From JBBSBL01 sp046330255 (GTDB taxonomy: Bacteria > Actinomycetota > Thermoleophilia > Solirubrobacterales > Solirubrobacteraceae): 64,000 bases of DNA. This document shows positions 8,864 through 17,628 of the stretch, piece after piece. The stretch is from the NCBI GenBank assembly GCA_046330255.1, contig JAXLTC010000001.1:186001-250000 (forward strand). The letters run 5' to 3'. The position numbers and the translations under genes were made by a program. Positions within the stretch are counted from its first letter, which is position 1. Every line of letters starts with the position of its first letter. The notes under the pieces were generated by a model. That model saw only the letters and a list, made by a program, of their open reading frames with translations, searched no databases and was not told where the DNA came from.

Positions 8864-10274
8864 CGATCCGACGCGCCGCGGGCGGAAGCGTGCGACGCAG
8901 CCTGGAGATGAAGAATCCGTCGGTGCCGTCGCGGTGCGGAAGCGTGAGCAGGAAGCGCGGATTCGCCGGGTGGCGCAGGCCCGGAGCGGCGGCGCCGAGG
9001 TCGTCCACCTCCAGCCCCGGGTCGGCGTCCAGCGCGGCTGCGATCACCCCCTCGTTCTCCCGCGGGCTGATCGTGCAGGTCGCGTATACGACGCGCCCCC
9101 CGGGCCGCAGCGCGCGGGCGCCGGCCAGGAGGATCGCTCGCTGGGCGCGGGCGAGCCCCTCGACGGAGCCCGGGTCGGCGCGCCAGCGGATGTCCGGCCG
9201 GCTGCGCAGCGTGCCGAGGCCGCTGCAGGGCGGGTCGGCGAGCGCGGCGTCGAAGCGCTCGGACACCGACAGCGTCGCCGCGTCGGCCTGCAGGACGGAG
9301 ACGATCCCGCCCGCCCGCATCCGCGCGACCGTCCGGCGCAGCGCCGCCGCGCGCGCAGGCCGGCGCTCGACGGCGACCACGCGCCCCTCCCGGCCCGTCA
9401 GCGCCGCGAGATGCGTCGCCTTGCCGCCGGGCGCGGCGCAGAGGTCGAGCACCACCTCGCCGGGCCGCGGCTCCAGCGCCCGGGCCACCAGCATCGCGGC
9501 TCGGGACTGGGGCATCAGCGCGCCGGCCTCGTAGAGGTCCGAGCCGTGGACGTCGAAGGGCCCGCGGAGCACGAGGCCCTCGGGCATGCCCGGCGCCGGG
9601 CCCGCCGCGACGCCGCGCGCCGCGAGGCCGGCGCGGACCTCCGCCGCCGTCGCCAGCAGCGCGTTGGCGCGCACGGCGTGCTCGGCCGGTTCGTTGGCCG
9701 CGCGTGCGAGCGCGCGGGCCTGCGCCGGGCCGAGGCACTCCCACCACATGCGGACCACCCACTCCGGGAGCGAGTGGCGCAGCGCGGCCGACTCCGGGTC
9801 CTCGTCGCCGAGCGCGGCCAGCAGGTCCGGGGCCTCCGCGACCGCGCGGCGCAGGACCGCGTTGACGAGCCTGGCGCCGCCGGGGCTGGCGGGCTTGGCG
9901 AGCTCCACGGACTGGTCGACCGCGGCGTGCGGCGCGATCCCGTCCAGGAACGCGAGCTGCACCAGCCCCAGCCGCAGCGCCGCGAGCACCGCCGGCTCGA
10001 GCCGGTCCACCGGCCGCCCGGCCAGGAGCGAGGCGAGGTGGTCCAGCGTCGCGCGTCGCTGCACCACCTCGAAGGCGAGCCGGGTGGCGAGCGCGCGCTC
10101 GCGCGCGTCGAGCCCGGCCCGCCCCGCCTCGGCCTCCAGCGCCCGGTCGGCCCAGGCGCCGGACTCGAAGACGCGCCGGATGACCGCGAACGCGACCAGG
10201 CGGGCCGGGGTCACCGCGCTCGCGCGCCGGCTCCCCGGGCGGCCGGAGCGCCGAGCGGCCTCTCGCGGGCTCAC
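8853..10274 (-). CDS. rsmB: 16S rRNA (cytosine-967-C5) methyltransferase RsmB
   Basis: Methylates C967 of 16S rRNA using SAM. The N-terminal half is a NusB-like RNA-binding domain (PARLVAFAVIRRVF through LVNAVLRRAV). The C-terminal half is a Rossmann methyltransferase with VLDLCAAPGGKATHLA, the first catalytic-Cys motif DPPCSGLGTLRSRPDIRW and the second, VVYATCTISPRENE. The GTG at 10274 makes a GTGA overlap with the fmt stop and gives 473 residues; a later GTG at 10214 (453 residues) begins closer to the conserved domain. Confidence 0.92.
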   Translation of the reverse strand: MSPREAARRSGRPGSRRASAVTPARLVAFAVIRRVFESGAWADRALEAEAGRAGLDARERALATRLAFEVVQRRATLDHLASLLAGRPVDRLEPAVLAALRLGLVQLAFLDGIAPHAAVDQSVELAKPASPGGARLVNAVLRRAVAEAPDLLAALGDEDPESAALRHSLPEWVVRMWWECLGPAQARALARAANEPAEHAVRANALLATAAEVRAGLAARGVAAGPAPGMPEGLVLRGPFDVHGSDLYEAGALMPQSRAAMLVARALEPRPGEVVLDLCAAPGGKATHLAALTGREGRVVAVERRPARAAALRRTVARMRAGGIVSVLQADAATLSVSERFDAALADPPCSGLGTLRSRPDIRWRADPGSVEGLARAQRAILLAGARALRPGGRVVYATCTISPRENEGVIAAALDADPGLEVDDLGAAAPGLRHPANPRFLLTLPHRDGTDGFFISRLRRTLPPAARRIDAP

Positions 10275-11179
10275 GCCCCCGCGGCGAGCGGATGCCCGCG
10301 CAGCCAGTCGGCGACCGCCATCTCGCGCCCTCCCGCGGGAAGCACGCGGTCGACCTCGAGCGCGCCCTCGTCGCACCCGAGCACCAGGCGGTCGCCGTCG
10401 ACCGCGAGCTCGCCCCGCGGCGGCCCGGACGCGAGCTCGCGCGCGGCGCGAACGCCGATCAGCGCGCCGTCCGGCAGCCGCAGCCGCGCGCCCACGTGGG
10501 GAGTGAGCGCGCGCACGGTGCGCGCGAGCGCCGCGGCCGGGCGCGCCGGGTCCAGCAGCCGGTCGCCGGGGCCGAGCTTCTCCGCGTAGGTGGCCGCGGC
10601 CTCGTCCTGCTCGTGCCACTCGAGCGCGCCGCGTGCGAGCCCGTCCAGCGCCTGGGTCAGGAGCTCGCCGCCGAGTGCGGCGAGCCGCGGCGCGAGGCTG
10701 CCGTAGGTGTCCTGCGGGGCGATCGGCTCGGCCGCCGCCAGGCACACCGGGCCGGCGTCGAGCGCGGCGACCAGCCGCATGATCGAGACGCCCGTCTCCG
10801 CGTCCCCCGCCATGATCGCGCGCTCGACCGGCGCGGCGCCGCGCCAGCGCGGGAGCAGCGAAGGGTGGACGTTCAGCATCGGCCAGGCCGACAGCAGCGG
10901 CTCTCGCACGAGCGCCCCGAACGCGCACACCGCGACGACCTCGGGCTCCGCGGCGGCGATGCGCTCGCGCGCCGCGTAGTCGCCCACGTCCTCGGGCTGG
11001 AAGACCGGGATCCCCAGATCGGCGGCGCGCGCGGCGACGGGCGGGGGGCGCAGCCGGCGCCCGCGGCCGCGCGGGCGATCGGGCCGCGTGACGACCAGCG
11101 CCGGGCGGTGCGCGCCGCCCGCCAGGCGCCCGAGCACCGCGGCCGCGAAGTCCGAGGTGCCGAGGAAGACGCTGCGCAC
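10271..11179 (-). CDS. fmt: Methionyl-tRNA formyltransferase
   Basis: Formylates Met-tRNAfMet with 10-formyltetrahydrofolate. The 302-residue protein starts at GTG (VRSVFLGTSDFAAAVL). It carries the hallmark NVHPSLLPRWRGAAPVERAI, the DAGPVCL strand, and a C-terminal tRNA-binding domain from about residue 205. Def lies directly upstream and rsmB overlaps downstream, the common fmt-def-rsmB arrangement. Confidence 0.95.
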   Translation of the reverse strand: MRSVFLGTSDFAAAVLGRLAGGAHRPALVVTRPDRPRGRGRRLRPPPVAARAADLGIPVFQPEDVGDYAARERIAAAEPEVVAVCAFGALVREPLLSAWPMLNVHPSLLPRWRGAAPVERAIMAGDAETGVSIMRLVAALDAGPVCLAAAEPIAPQDTYGSLAPRLAALGGELLTQALDGLARGALEWHEQDEAAATYAEKLGPGDRLLDPARPAAALARTVRALTPHVGARLRLPDGALIGVRAARELASGPPRGELAVDGDRLVLGCDEGALEVDRVLPAGGREMAVADWLRGHPLAAGA

Positions 11180-11199
11180 GGCGGCGCGGGGCTCGCGCG

Positions 11200-11796
11200 C
11201 TAGGCGGCTCGGTCGTCGTCCCGCTCGGCCGCCTCGCGCAGCGCGCGCATCGCCGAGCGGCGCTCCTCGCGACTGGTGCGGTCGAGGATCAGGACGCCGT
11301 CCAGGTGGTCGATCTCGTGCTGGATCACGCGCGCCTCCAGGCCGCTGGCCTCGACGCGGACGTCCTCTCCGCGCTCGTCGCGCCCGCTGACCCGGACGTG
11401 CACCGGGCGCTCGACGCCGACCAGCACGCCGGGCAGGCTCAGGCACCCCTCCTCGAGGGTCTCCAGATCGTCGCCCGACCACTCGAGCCGCGGGTTGACC
11501 AGCGCGATCACCGGGCCCCCGGGCTGCGTGCGGTAGACGAGCAGGCGGTGCAGCACGCCCACCTGCGGCGCTGCGAGCCCTACGCCGAGCGCGTCGTCCA
11601 TGATCGCGGCCATGCGCTCCGCCTCCTCGCGGAGCGCGGAGTCGAAGCGCTCGACCGGCCGCGCCGGGCTGCGCAGCACGGGATCGCCGAAGCGGCGCAC
11701 GCGGGCCAGCGCGGCGTCGCGCCGCGCGGCTACCTCGGGGTCGAGCGTGGGCTTCTGCGCGGGCGCCTGCTCCTCGAGCGTCGGCTCGTCTGACAT
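11200..11796 (-). CDS. def: Peptide deformylase
   Basis: Removes the N-formyl group from nascent peptides, the partner reaction to Fmt. All three family motifs are present: GVGLAAPQVG, EGCLSLPG (metal-ligand Cys) and QHEIDHLDG (HExxH). It is 198 residues, slightly longer than usual because of about 30 extra N-terminal residues rich in Glu, Pro and Lys before the ARVRRFGDPVLR start of the fold. The C-terminal RSAMRALREAAERDD tail is charged. It lies 10 nt downstream of priA and 20 nt upstream of fmt. Confidence 0.95.
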   Translation of the reverse strand: MSDEPTLEEQAPAQKPTLDPEVAARRDAALARVRRFGDPVLRSPARPVERFDSALREEAERMAAIMDDALGVGLAAPQVGVLHRLLVYRTQPGGPVIALVNPRLEWSGDDLETLEEGCLSLPGVLVGVERPVHVRVSGRDERGEDVRVEASGLEARVIQHEIDHLDGVLILDRTSREERRSAMRALREAAERDDDRAA

Positions 11797-11806
11797 GCAC
11801 CTGATG

Positions 11807-13984
11807 CTACTGGGGGTCGACGTCCACCCCGACGGTCGCCGCCCGGCCCTCGCGCGTGCCCGCGACGGCCGCCACCGCGTCGCCGACGGAGCGGATCGCG
11901 GCGTCCCGATCGGCGGCCTTGACCACGAGGTGGCGCCGCTCGCGTCCGCGCAGGCGGAACAGCGGCGCCGGTCCCAGCACCTCGGCGCCGGGCGCCGCGA
12001 TCCGCCGGCGCACCGCCTGCGCCGCCTCCTCGGCGGCGGCCTGCTCCGGCGCGGAGCACGTGATCCGGATCAGCGTCGCGAACGGCGGGTAGCGCAGCGC
12101 GCGCCTGCGCGCGAGCTCTCCCTCGAGGAAGCCGTCGCTGTCGTGCGCGGCCGCGTGCAGGATCGACGGCGCGTCCGGCGACAGCGTCTGCACGAGCACC
12201 CGCCCGCCGCGCGGGCCGCGGCCCGCGCGGCCGGCGAGCTGCGCCACGAGCGAGAACGTCCGCTCCTCGGCGCGGAAGTCGGGGAAGCGCAGCGTCTGGT
12301 CGGCGTCGAGGACGAGGCCGAGCGTCACGTCGGGGAAGTCGTGCCCCTTGGCGACCATCTGCGTGCCCACCAGCACGCCCGCCGGCGCGGCGTCGAAGCG
12401 CTCCAGCGCGCTCAGGAGGCTCCCCCGCGTCGCGGTCGAGTCGGCGTCCAGGCGCACGATCGGGAAGTCCGCGCCGCCGAGCGCCTCGGACAGCTCGCGC
12501 TCGAGCCGCTCGGTGCCCGCGCCGTGGCGCGCCACGGTGTCCGAGCCGCACTGCGCGCAGCGGTGCGGCTGCGGCTCGCGATGACCGCAGTGGTGGCAGG
12601 CGACGTGACCCCTGGCGCGATGCAGGACGAGCGTCACGTCGCAGTCCGGGCAGCACCAGGCGTGGCCGCAGGCGCGGCATGAGAGGAAGTTCGACCACCC
12701 GCGCCGGTTGAGCAGGACGACGGCCTTGCCCCCGTCGCGCCGGACCTCCGCGAGCGCGGCGCGAGCGCGCGGATGCAGCGGGCTGCGGGCCTCGCGCATG
12801 TCGAGGATCTCGACGGGCGGCAGCGGACGCCCGTCGACCCGCTCCGGCAGCCGCAGCCGCGTCAGCGAGGACGCGCTCTCGGGGCGGGGCGTCGCGCTGC
12901 CCGCGACGAGCACGGCGCCCGCGATCGCGGCGCGTCGCCCGGCGACCGAGCGCGCGTCGTAGCGCGGATCCCCCTCGTGCTTGTAGGAGGGGTCGTGCTC
13001 CTCGTCGACGACCACCAGCCCCAGGTCGCGCACCGGCGCGAACGCCGCCGAGCGCGGCCCGATCGCGATGCGCGCCTCCCCGGCGGCGAGGCGACGCCAC
13101 TCGTCGTGTCGCTCGCCGAGCGCGAGTCCCGAGTGCAGCACCGCGACCACGTCCCCGAAGCGCTCCCCGAAGCGCGCGGTCGTCTGCGGCGTGAGCGCGA
13201 TCTCGGGCACCAGCACGATCGCTCCGCGGCCCGCCGAGAGCGCCGCGGCGACGGCGCGCATGTAGACCTCGGTCTTGCCCGAGCCGGTCACGCCGTGCAG
13301 CAGGAACGAGGGGGCCGCGCCGCGGGGCCCGGCCAGCGCCGCCAGCACGGGCTCGAGCGCCGCGCGCTGCGCGGGAGTGAGCTCCGGCGGGCTCGAGCGC
13401 CGCGCCCCGACGGATGCGCGGGCCGGGCGGCGGCGCAACTCGCGGCGGCTGAGCGAGATCAGGCCGCGCGCCTCGAGCCGGCGCAGGCCCCCGTGGTCGA
13501 GACCCGCCTCGCCCGCCGGCAGCGATCCGGCGCCGGCGAGCGCGCCGAGCGCGGCGCGCTGCCCGGCGGTCAGGCGGACCGACGGATCGCCCGCCGCCGC
13601 GCGTCCGGCGTCGGTGAGCGCGGCGAAGAGCACGCGGCGCGGCCGGGCCGTGTCGCGACCGCGCCCCGCCCCGGGAGGCGCGACCAGCGCGAGCGCGCGC
13701 GCCGGCGTCGAGCAGTACTCGCGGGCCAGCCAGCCGGCGAGCTCGACGAGGTCGGCCGGGATCGGCGCCCCGAGCCGCTCGCGCGGCTCGGCGAGGCGCT
13801 CCGCCGGGACCTCGGAGGTCGCGGCCAGCCCGACCACCACGCCGGGCACGTCGCGCCCCGCGAAGGGCACCAGGAGCCGGGCGCCGACCTCGACGTCGGC
13901 GAGGCCGGCCGGCAGCCGGTAGTCGAACGGCCCGCGGACGGCCCGCGCCGTGGTCAAGGGCTCGATGCGGGCAATCGGCGTCAC
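11807..13984 (-). CDS. priA: Primosomal replication restart helicase PriA
   Basis: A 3'-to-5' helicase that reloads the replisome at stalled forks. The 725-residue protein has an N-terminal 3'BD domain (FDYRLPAGLADVEVGARLLVPFAGR), Walker A HGVTGSGKTEVY, Walker B VVVDEEHD, an intact zinc-binding insert of paired cysteines (CRACGHAWCCPDC, then CHHCGH and CAQCG), and helicase motifs GTQMVAKGHDFPDV and QLAGRAGRG. Because Walker A and DEEH are intact, it should be an active helicase, unlike the degenerate PriA of mycobacteria. GTG start at 13984; a 53-nt divergent gap precedes the HTH gene. Confidence 0.95.
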   Translation of the reverse strand: MTPIARIEPLTTARAVRGPFDYRLPAGLADVEVGARLLVPFAGRDVPGVVVGLAATSEVPAERLAEPRERLGAPIPADLVELAGWLAREYCSTPARALALVAPPGAGRGRDTARPRRVLFAALTDAGRAAAGDPSVRLTAGQRAALGALAGAGSLPAGEAGLDHGGLRRLEARGLISLSRRELRRRPARASVGARRSSPPELTPAQRAALEPVLAALAGPRGAAPSFLLHGVTGSGKTEVYMRAVAAALSAGRGAIVLVPEIALTPQTTARFGERFGDVVAVLHSGLALGERHDEWRRLAAGEARIAIGPRSAAFAPVRDLGLVVVDEEHDPSYKHEGDPRYDARSVAGRRAAIAGAVLVAGSATPRPESASSLTRLRLPERVDGRPLPPVEILDMREARSPLHPRARAALAEVRRDGGKAVVLLNRRGWSNFLSCRACGHAWCCPDCDVTLVLHRARGHVACHHCGHREPQPHRCAQCGSDTVARHGAGTERLERELSEALGGADFPIVRLDADSTATRGSLLSALERFDAAPAGVLVGTQMVAKGHDFPDVTLGLVLDADQTLRFPDFRAEERTFSLVAQLAGRAGRGPRGGRVLVQTLSPDAPSILHAAAHDSDGFLEGELARRRALRYPPFATLIRITCSAPEQAAAEEAAQAVRRRIAAPGAEVLGPAPLFRLRGRERRHLVVKAADRDAAIRSVGDAVAAVAGTREGRAATVGVDVDPQ

Positions 13985-14037
13985 GGGCCTTGCGAGGGTA
14001 GGCGCGCGAGCGGACGCGCGGATATCGTCGGTCGGTC

Positions 14038-14829
14038 ATGACCCCGCAGGCCCTGGCCGACGAGCTGGGAATCAGCGCCTCGACGGTGCGCGCGTGGCTG
14101 CGCGCGACCTATCCCCGCCCGCCCGGGGAGCGGGGCCCGTGGCGGCTCACCCCCGAGCACGTGGACGCGGCCCGCGCGCGCTGGGGACGGCTCTCGGCCG
14201 AGCGCCGCCAGCGGGAGGCGGAGGTCGCGGTCGCCGCGATCGCGGAACTGGAGGCGCGGCCGGTCCCGCCCGCGCCGGCGGCGGGCGCTCCGCCGCAGCC
14301 GCCGTCCGGCGCCGCGACGACGGTCCGAGCGGCGGACCGCCCGGTGGCGGCGCCCGGCCACGCCACTCGCGTCCGGCGGCGCTCCCGGGCGCCCGCGAGG
14401 CGCCCGCTCGAGCCGCCGCCGCGCGTGCGCCCCCCGGACACGCCCGAGCGGCGACGCGCCGTGTCCCGCGGCTGGCAGATCGAGTCCTCGCTGTTCGCGC
14501 TCGCGCTGATCCTCGGAGGGCTGCTCCCGCTCGGCGCCGCCGGCGTCGTGTCGCAGGCCTGGCTCGGCGCCGGCGTGAGCATGGTCGCGTTCGGGATCGC
14601 GCTCGACTTCTACGCGCGCGCCCTCGGCGGCTACGCGGCGCACGAGGAAGGTCAGCACGGCTGGATGTGGGCCTGCATCATCGGGGGAGCGCCGGTCGTC
14701 CTGGTCCACGCTGTCGTCCGCCGCTCCGGCGAGCCGGCCGTCTTCGAGGCGGCGCCGCTGGTCGCGCTGGGCGCGCTGGTCCTCATCTTCACCCTGCTCG
14801 GCGCCGCCGCTGCCGGCCAGGGGACGTAG
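14038..14829 (+). CDS. Predicted membrane-tethered HTH protein
   Basis: A 263-residue protein not assigned to a named family. Residues 1-50 look like a DNA-binding helix-turn-helix (LADELGISASTVRAWLRATYP, then a PWRLTPEHVDAARARWG wing-like part). Residues 70-145 are a Pro/Ala/Arg-rich linker. The C-terminal half has about four hydrophobic segments (FALALILGGLLPLGAAG; AWLGAGVSMVAFGIALDFYA; WACIIGGAPVVLVHAVV; VALGALVLIFTLLGAAAAG). This would be a one-component regulator or DNA anchor held at the membrane. It is divergent from priA and convergent with the carboxylase genes. Confidence 0.6.
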   Translation: MTPQALADELGISASTVRAWLRATYPRPPGERGPWRLTPEHVDAARARWGRLSAERRQREAEVAVAAIAELEARPVPPAPAAGAPPQPPSGAATTVRAADRPVAAPGHATRVRRRSRAPARRPLEPPPRVRPPDTPERRRAVSRGWQIESSLFALALILGGLLPLGAAGVVSQAWLGAGVSMVAFGIALDFYARALGGYAAHEEGQHGWMWACIIGGAPVVLVHAVVRRSGEPAVFEAAPLVALGALVLIFTLLGAAAAGQGT

Positions 14830-14841
14830 CCCCGCCGGCCG

Positions 14842-17628
14842 TCAGGCCGGCTCGCGCCCCAGCCAGCCGCGGTAGAAGCCCTCGAGGTCCGGGAGCACGT
14901 CGTGCACGACCGGGTAGCAGGGCGGGACGGCCTCGACCTCCAGCAGGTGGCCGCTGCGCGGGCACAGGTACTCGCGCAACTCCATCCAGTCGGGATCGCA
15001 GTGGCCGAGCGTCGGGTAGATCTCGCGCAGCGACTCGACGCTGTCGCGCACGTGGATCGCCGCGCCCATCTTCCAGTTCTCGTCCCAGCGGCACAGGTCC
15101 GCGCCGGCGTCGGTGCGGATCACGTGCTCGCCGTCCGAGCGGCGGCGAACGATGTTCAGGCCCTCGCCGATCGGCAGCACGATCGGGTCGTCGTAGCCGA
15201 CGCGCTCCTGCAGCAGCGGCAGCCAGTTCCCGAAGCGCGCCGTGTCCTTGTAGCCCGACTGGATCTCCTTCACCGCACGGCGCGAGAGCCGCTCCTCGTG
15301 GAGGTCGCGCAGCAACTCGCGGGACACGGTAGCTCCCTCGACCTCGTCGCCCTCGTCGCCGGGCCGGAACGCGCGCGCGTCGCGCAGGAACGCGGCGTTG
15401 ACCTCGGCCGGCGTCAGCTTGCCCGCGACGGACGCCGGCGCGGCGACCGTCGGCGTGGAGGCGTCGAACTCGAAGTCCTCGGGCAGGTCCCAGAAACCTC
15501 GGTACTCGGCCGCGAAGCGCGGCGAGAGCCGCATCGACTCGGCGAGCATCTCCCGCACCGGGGCGATCATGTCCTGCGCGAGCACCCGCTCGCGCTGCTC
15601 GGCCCACCACTCGCCGGCCGGGCGCGCGCGCTCCAGGCGCCGCCGGCGGGCGGCGTCGCGATCCGACACCGCGTAGGCCGACTCGGCGTAGGCCGGCAGC
15701 AGGTGACCCTCCGCGACGTCGCGCTCGACGGCCTCCACCGGTCGCAGCAGCGGGTCGCCCACGCCGCCACCCCCCTTGTAGACCATCAGGAACAGGTCAC
15801 CGGGCCGAGCGGGCTCGAGCGTGCGCAGGGCGTCCTGCTCGTAGGTGCGCTCGCCCTCCAGGCTCATCAGCGCCGGCGCGTCGTAGCTGCCGTCGCCCGT
15901 CGGGTAGCTCTCGCCGGCGGCGACCCGCTCCAGCAGGTCCGAGTCCTTGAGGATGTGCGCGTAGGCGGTCGAGGCGGGATACCCGCCGAAGATCCCGGTC
16001 GACCCGAACAGCTTGCTCAGCCCGAGCGTCTGCACCTCGTAGGAGGGCGTGTTCCAGGTCAGGAACAGGGACTCGAAGCCCGAGCCGCCGCGGTGGCGGC
16101 CGATGCCCGCCGAGGACGCCTTGACCTGGCGTCCGAGGTAGAGGAACGGGCTCAGCAGCTCCCACATCTCGCAGTCGCCGTGATCGCCCTCCGGGTTGAA
16201 CGGGGCGGCCGCGTAGTCGAGGCCGTCGAGGACGGACTTCGCCCCCATGCCGCCGGCGGCGAGCTCGAAGTTCATGAACCCGGAGGTGTTCCCGAGCTGG
16301 TCGATGCCGCCGCCCTGGAACGCGGAGGGCAGCTGGTAGGAGGTCATGACCTCCTCGATGAAGCCGCGCGCGTACAGCGCCCGGGAGAGGCCGCGCAGGT
16401 AGCCGGTGAACGTCACGAACAGCGGCGGCCAGGGAACGCTCGAGGAGCAGATCTCCTCGCCCTTGTTGGTCCAGGTGCCGCGCGGGTAGTTGCCGCGCGT
16501 GGCGAGGTAGCCGCCGTCGTTGATCTTGTCGTTGCAGATCAGGCCCTGCGTGAGGACGAGCCAGGTCATCCCCTGGATCCCGGCGGGCGTCGCGTTCAGC
16601 GCGTGCCACCCCCACGCGGAGCTGCCGTCGAGGTCGACCTCCATCACGCCGTCCTCGCACAGGCGCATCTCGTAGCAGCCGTGCATCACGAAGTCGCGGC
16701 GCGCGACCTCCGGCAGCTTCGTCTTGGAGGCGAACTGCGCGTCGAAGAAGCCGGGGGCGCGGTAGCGGCCCGGGATCGTCACGCGGCGGATCGTGCGCTT
16801 GAACGAGCGCCGCGTGTCCTCGATCACCTCGCGCGTGAAGCGCTTGAAGCGCTCGACGCCCTCGTCGGCGATCAGCCGCTCGACGGAGTCGCGGATCATG
16901 TGGCACCCGGCGAGCCTCGTCTTCTCGTCGAGCAGGTAGTACATCGGCGCGCGGGTCATCCGCTTGATGCGCTCCAGGTGCGCGCGCGAGATCTCGTCCC
17001 GCTCGCCGATGCGATCGCCGTGCAGGTCGATGCCGTCCTCGAACACGTAGGTCGGCCCGACGGGGACCCCGCCCGGGGTCGATGCGCCGATGTCGAGCAC
17101 GTGGGTGACGCCGCCGGCCCAGGCGACGAGCTCGGAGCCGTGGAAGATCGGCACGAAGGTCTGGACGTCGGCGGGATGGACATCGCCGATCACCGGGTCG
17201 TTGTTGGCGAAGATGTCGCCGGGCCGGATCCCGGGGTTGTCCTCCCACCCGTTGCGCACGAAGAACTTCAGCGCCTCGGACATCGTGTGGACGTGGACGA
17301 TGATCCCGGTCGAGAGCGCGATCGAGTCGCCCTCGGGCGTGTACAGCGCAAAGCACAGCTCGCCCAGCTCGCGCACGATCGGCGAGGCCGAGATGTTCAG
17401 CGCGGTCTCGCGCGCCGACACCAGCCCGCCGCGCACGCGGCTGAAGAGCTTCTCGTAGCCGATCGGGTCGCCCTCCTTCAGCTCCAGGCGCTCCGTGCCG
17501 CGATAGCACCCGGTCTCGGCGAACAGGCGCTCGCTCTCGGCGAGCATCTCGTCCAGCCGAGCGCCGTCCCAGCCGATCGGGGCGCCGCGGGGCTCGAGGT
17601 CGGCGGTGGCCTGCACGAGCGGTGTCAT
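14842..17628 (-). CDS. Acetone-carboxylase-like alpha subunit (HyuB) fused to a gamma-subunit (AcxC-like) domain
   Basis: A 928-residue protein. Residues 1 to about 740 are the hydantoinase B/oxoprolinase fold of acetone or acetophenone carboxylase alpha subunits (RVRGGLVSARETALNIS, GDIFANNDPVIGDVHPADV, GGGGVGDPL). The last 160 or so residues match the separate gamma subunit of acetone carboxylase (ENWKMGAAIHVRDS, DWMELREYLCPRSGH, YPVVHDVLPDLEGFYRGWLG). As I recall the family, gamma has paired cysteines (RCECG..C and FCPECG); here they read RTDAGADLC and LCPRSG, so the zinc site looks lost. It overlaps the beta-like gene by ATGA. Likely role: ATP-dependent carboxylation of a ketone. The substrate is unknown and a hydantoinase/oxoprolinase role is not excluded. 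Confidence 0.85.
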   Translation of the reverse strand: MTPLVQATADLEPRGAPIGWDGARLDEMLAESERLFAETGCYRGTERLELKEGDPIGYEKLFSRVRGGLVSARETALNISASPIVRELGELCFALYTPEGDSIALSTGIIVHVHTMSEALKFFVRNGWEDNPGIRPGDIFANNDPVIGDVHPADVQTFVPIFHGSELVAWAGGVTHVLDIGASTPGGVPVGPTYVFEDGIDLHGDRIGERDEISRAHLERIKRMTRAPMYYLLDEKTRLAGCHMIRDSVERLIADEGVERFKRFTREVIEDTRRSFKRTIRRVTIPGRYRAPGFFDAQFASKTKLPEVARRDFVMHGCYEMRLCEDGVMEVDLDGSSAWGWHALNATPAGIQGMTWLVLTQGLICNDKINDGGYLATRGNYPRGTWTNKGEEICSSSVPWPPLFVTFTGYLRGLSRALYARGFIEEVMTSYQLPSAFQGGGIDQLGNTSGFMNFELAAGGMGAKSVLDGLDYAAAPFNPEGDHGDCEMWELLSPFLYLGRQVKASSAGIGRHRGGSGFESLFLTWNTPSYEVQTLGLSKLFGSTGIFGGYPASTAYAHILKDSDLLERVAAGESYPTGDGSYDAPALMSLEGERTYEQDALRTLEPARPGDLFLMVYKGGGGVGDPLLRPVEAVERDVAEGHLLPAYAESAYAVSDRDAARRRRLERARPAGEWWAEQRERVLAQDMIAPVREMLAESMRLSPRFAAEYRGFWDLPEDFEFDASTPTVAAPASVAGKLTPAEVNAAFLRDARAFRPGDEGDEVEGATVSRELLRDLHEERLSRRAVKEIQSGYKDTARFGNWLPLLQERVGYDDPIVLPIGEGLNIVRRRSDGEHVIRTDAGADLCRWDENWKMGAAIHVRDSVESLREIYPTLGHCDPDWMELREYLCPRSGHLLEVEAVPPCYPVVHDVLPDLEGFYRGWLGREPA

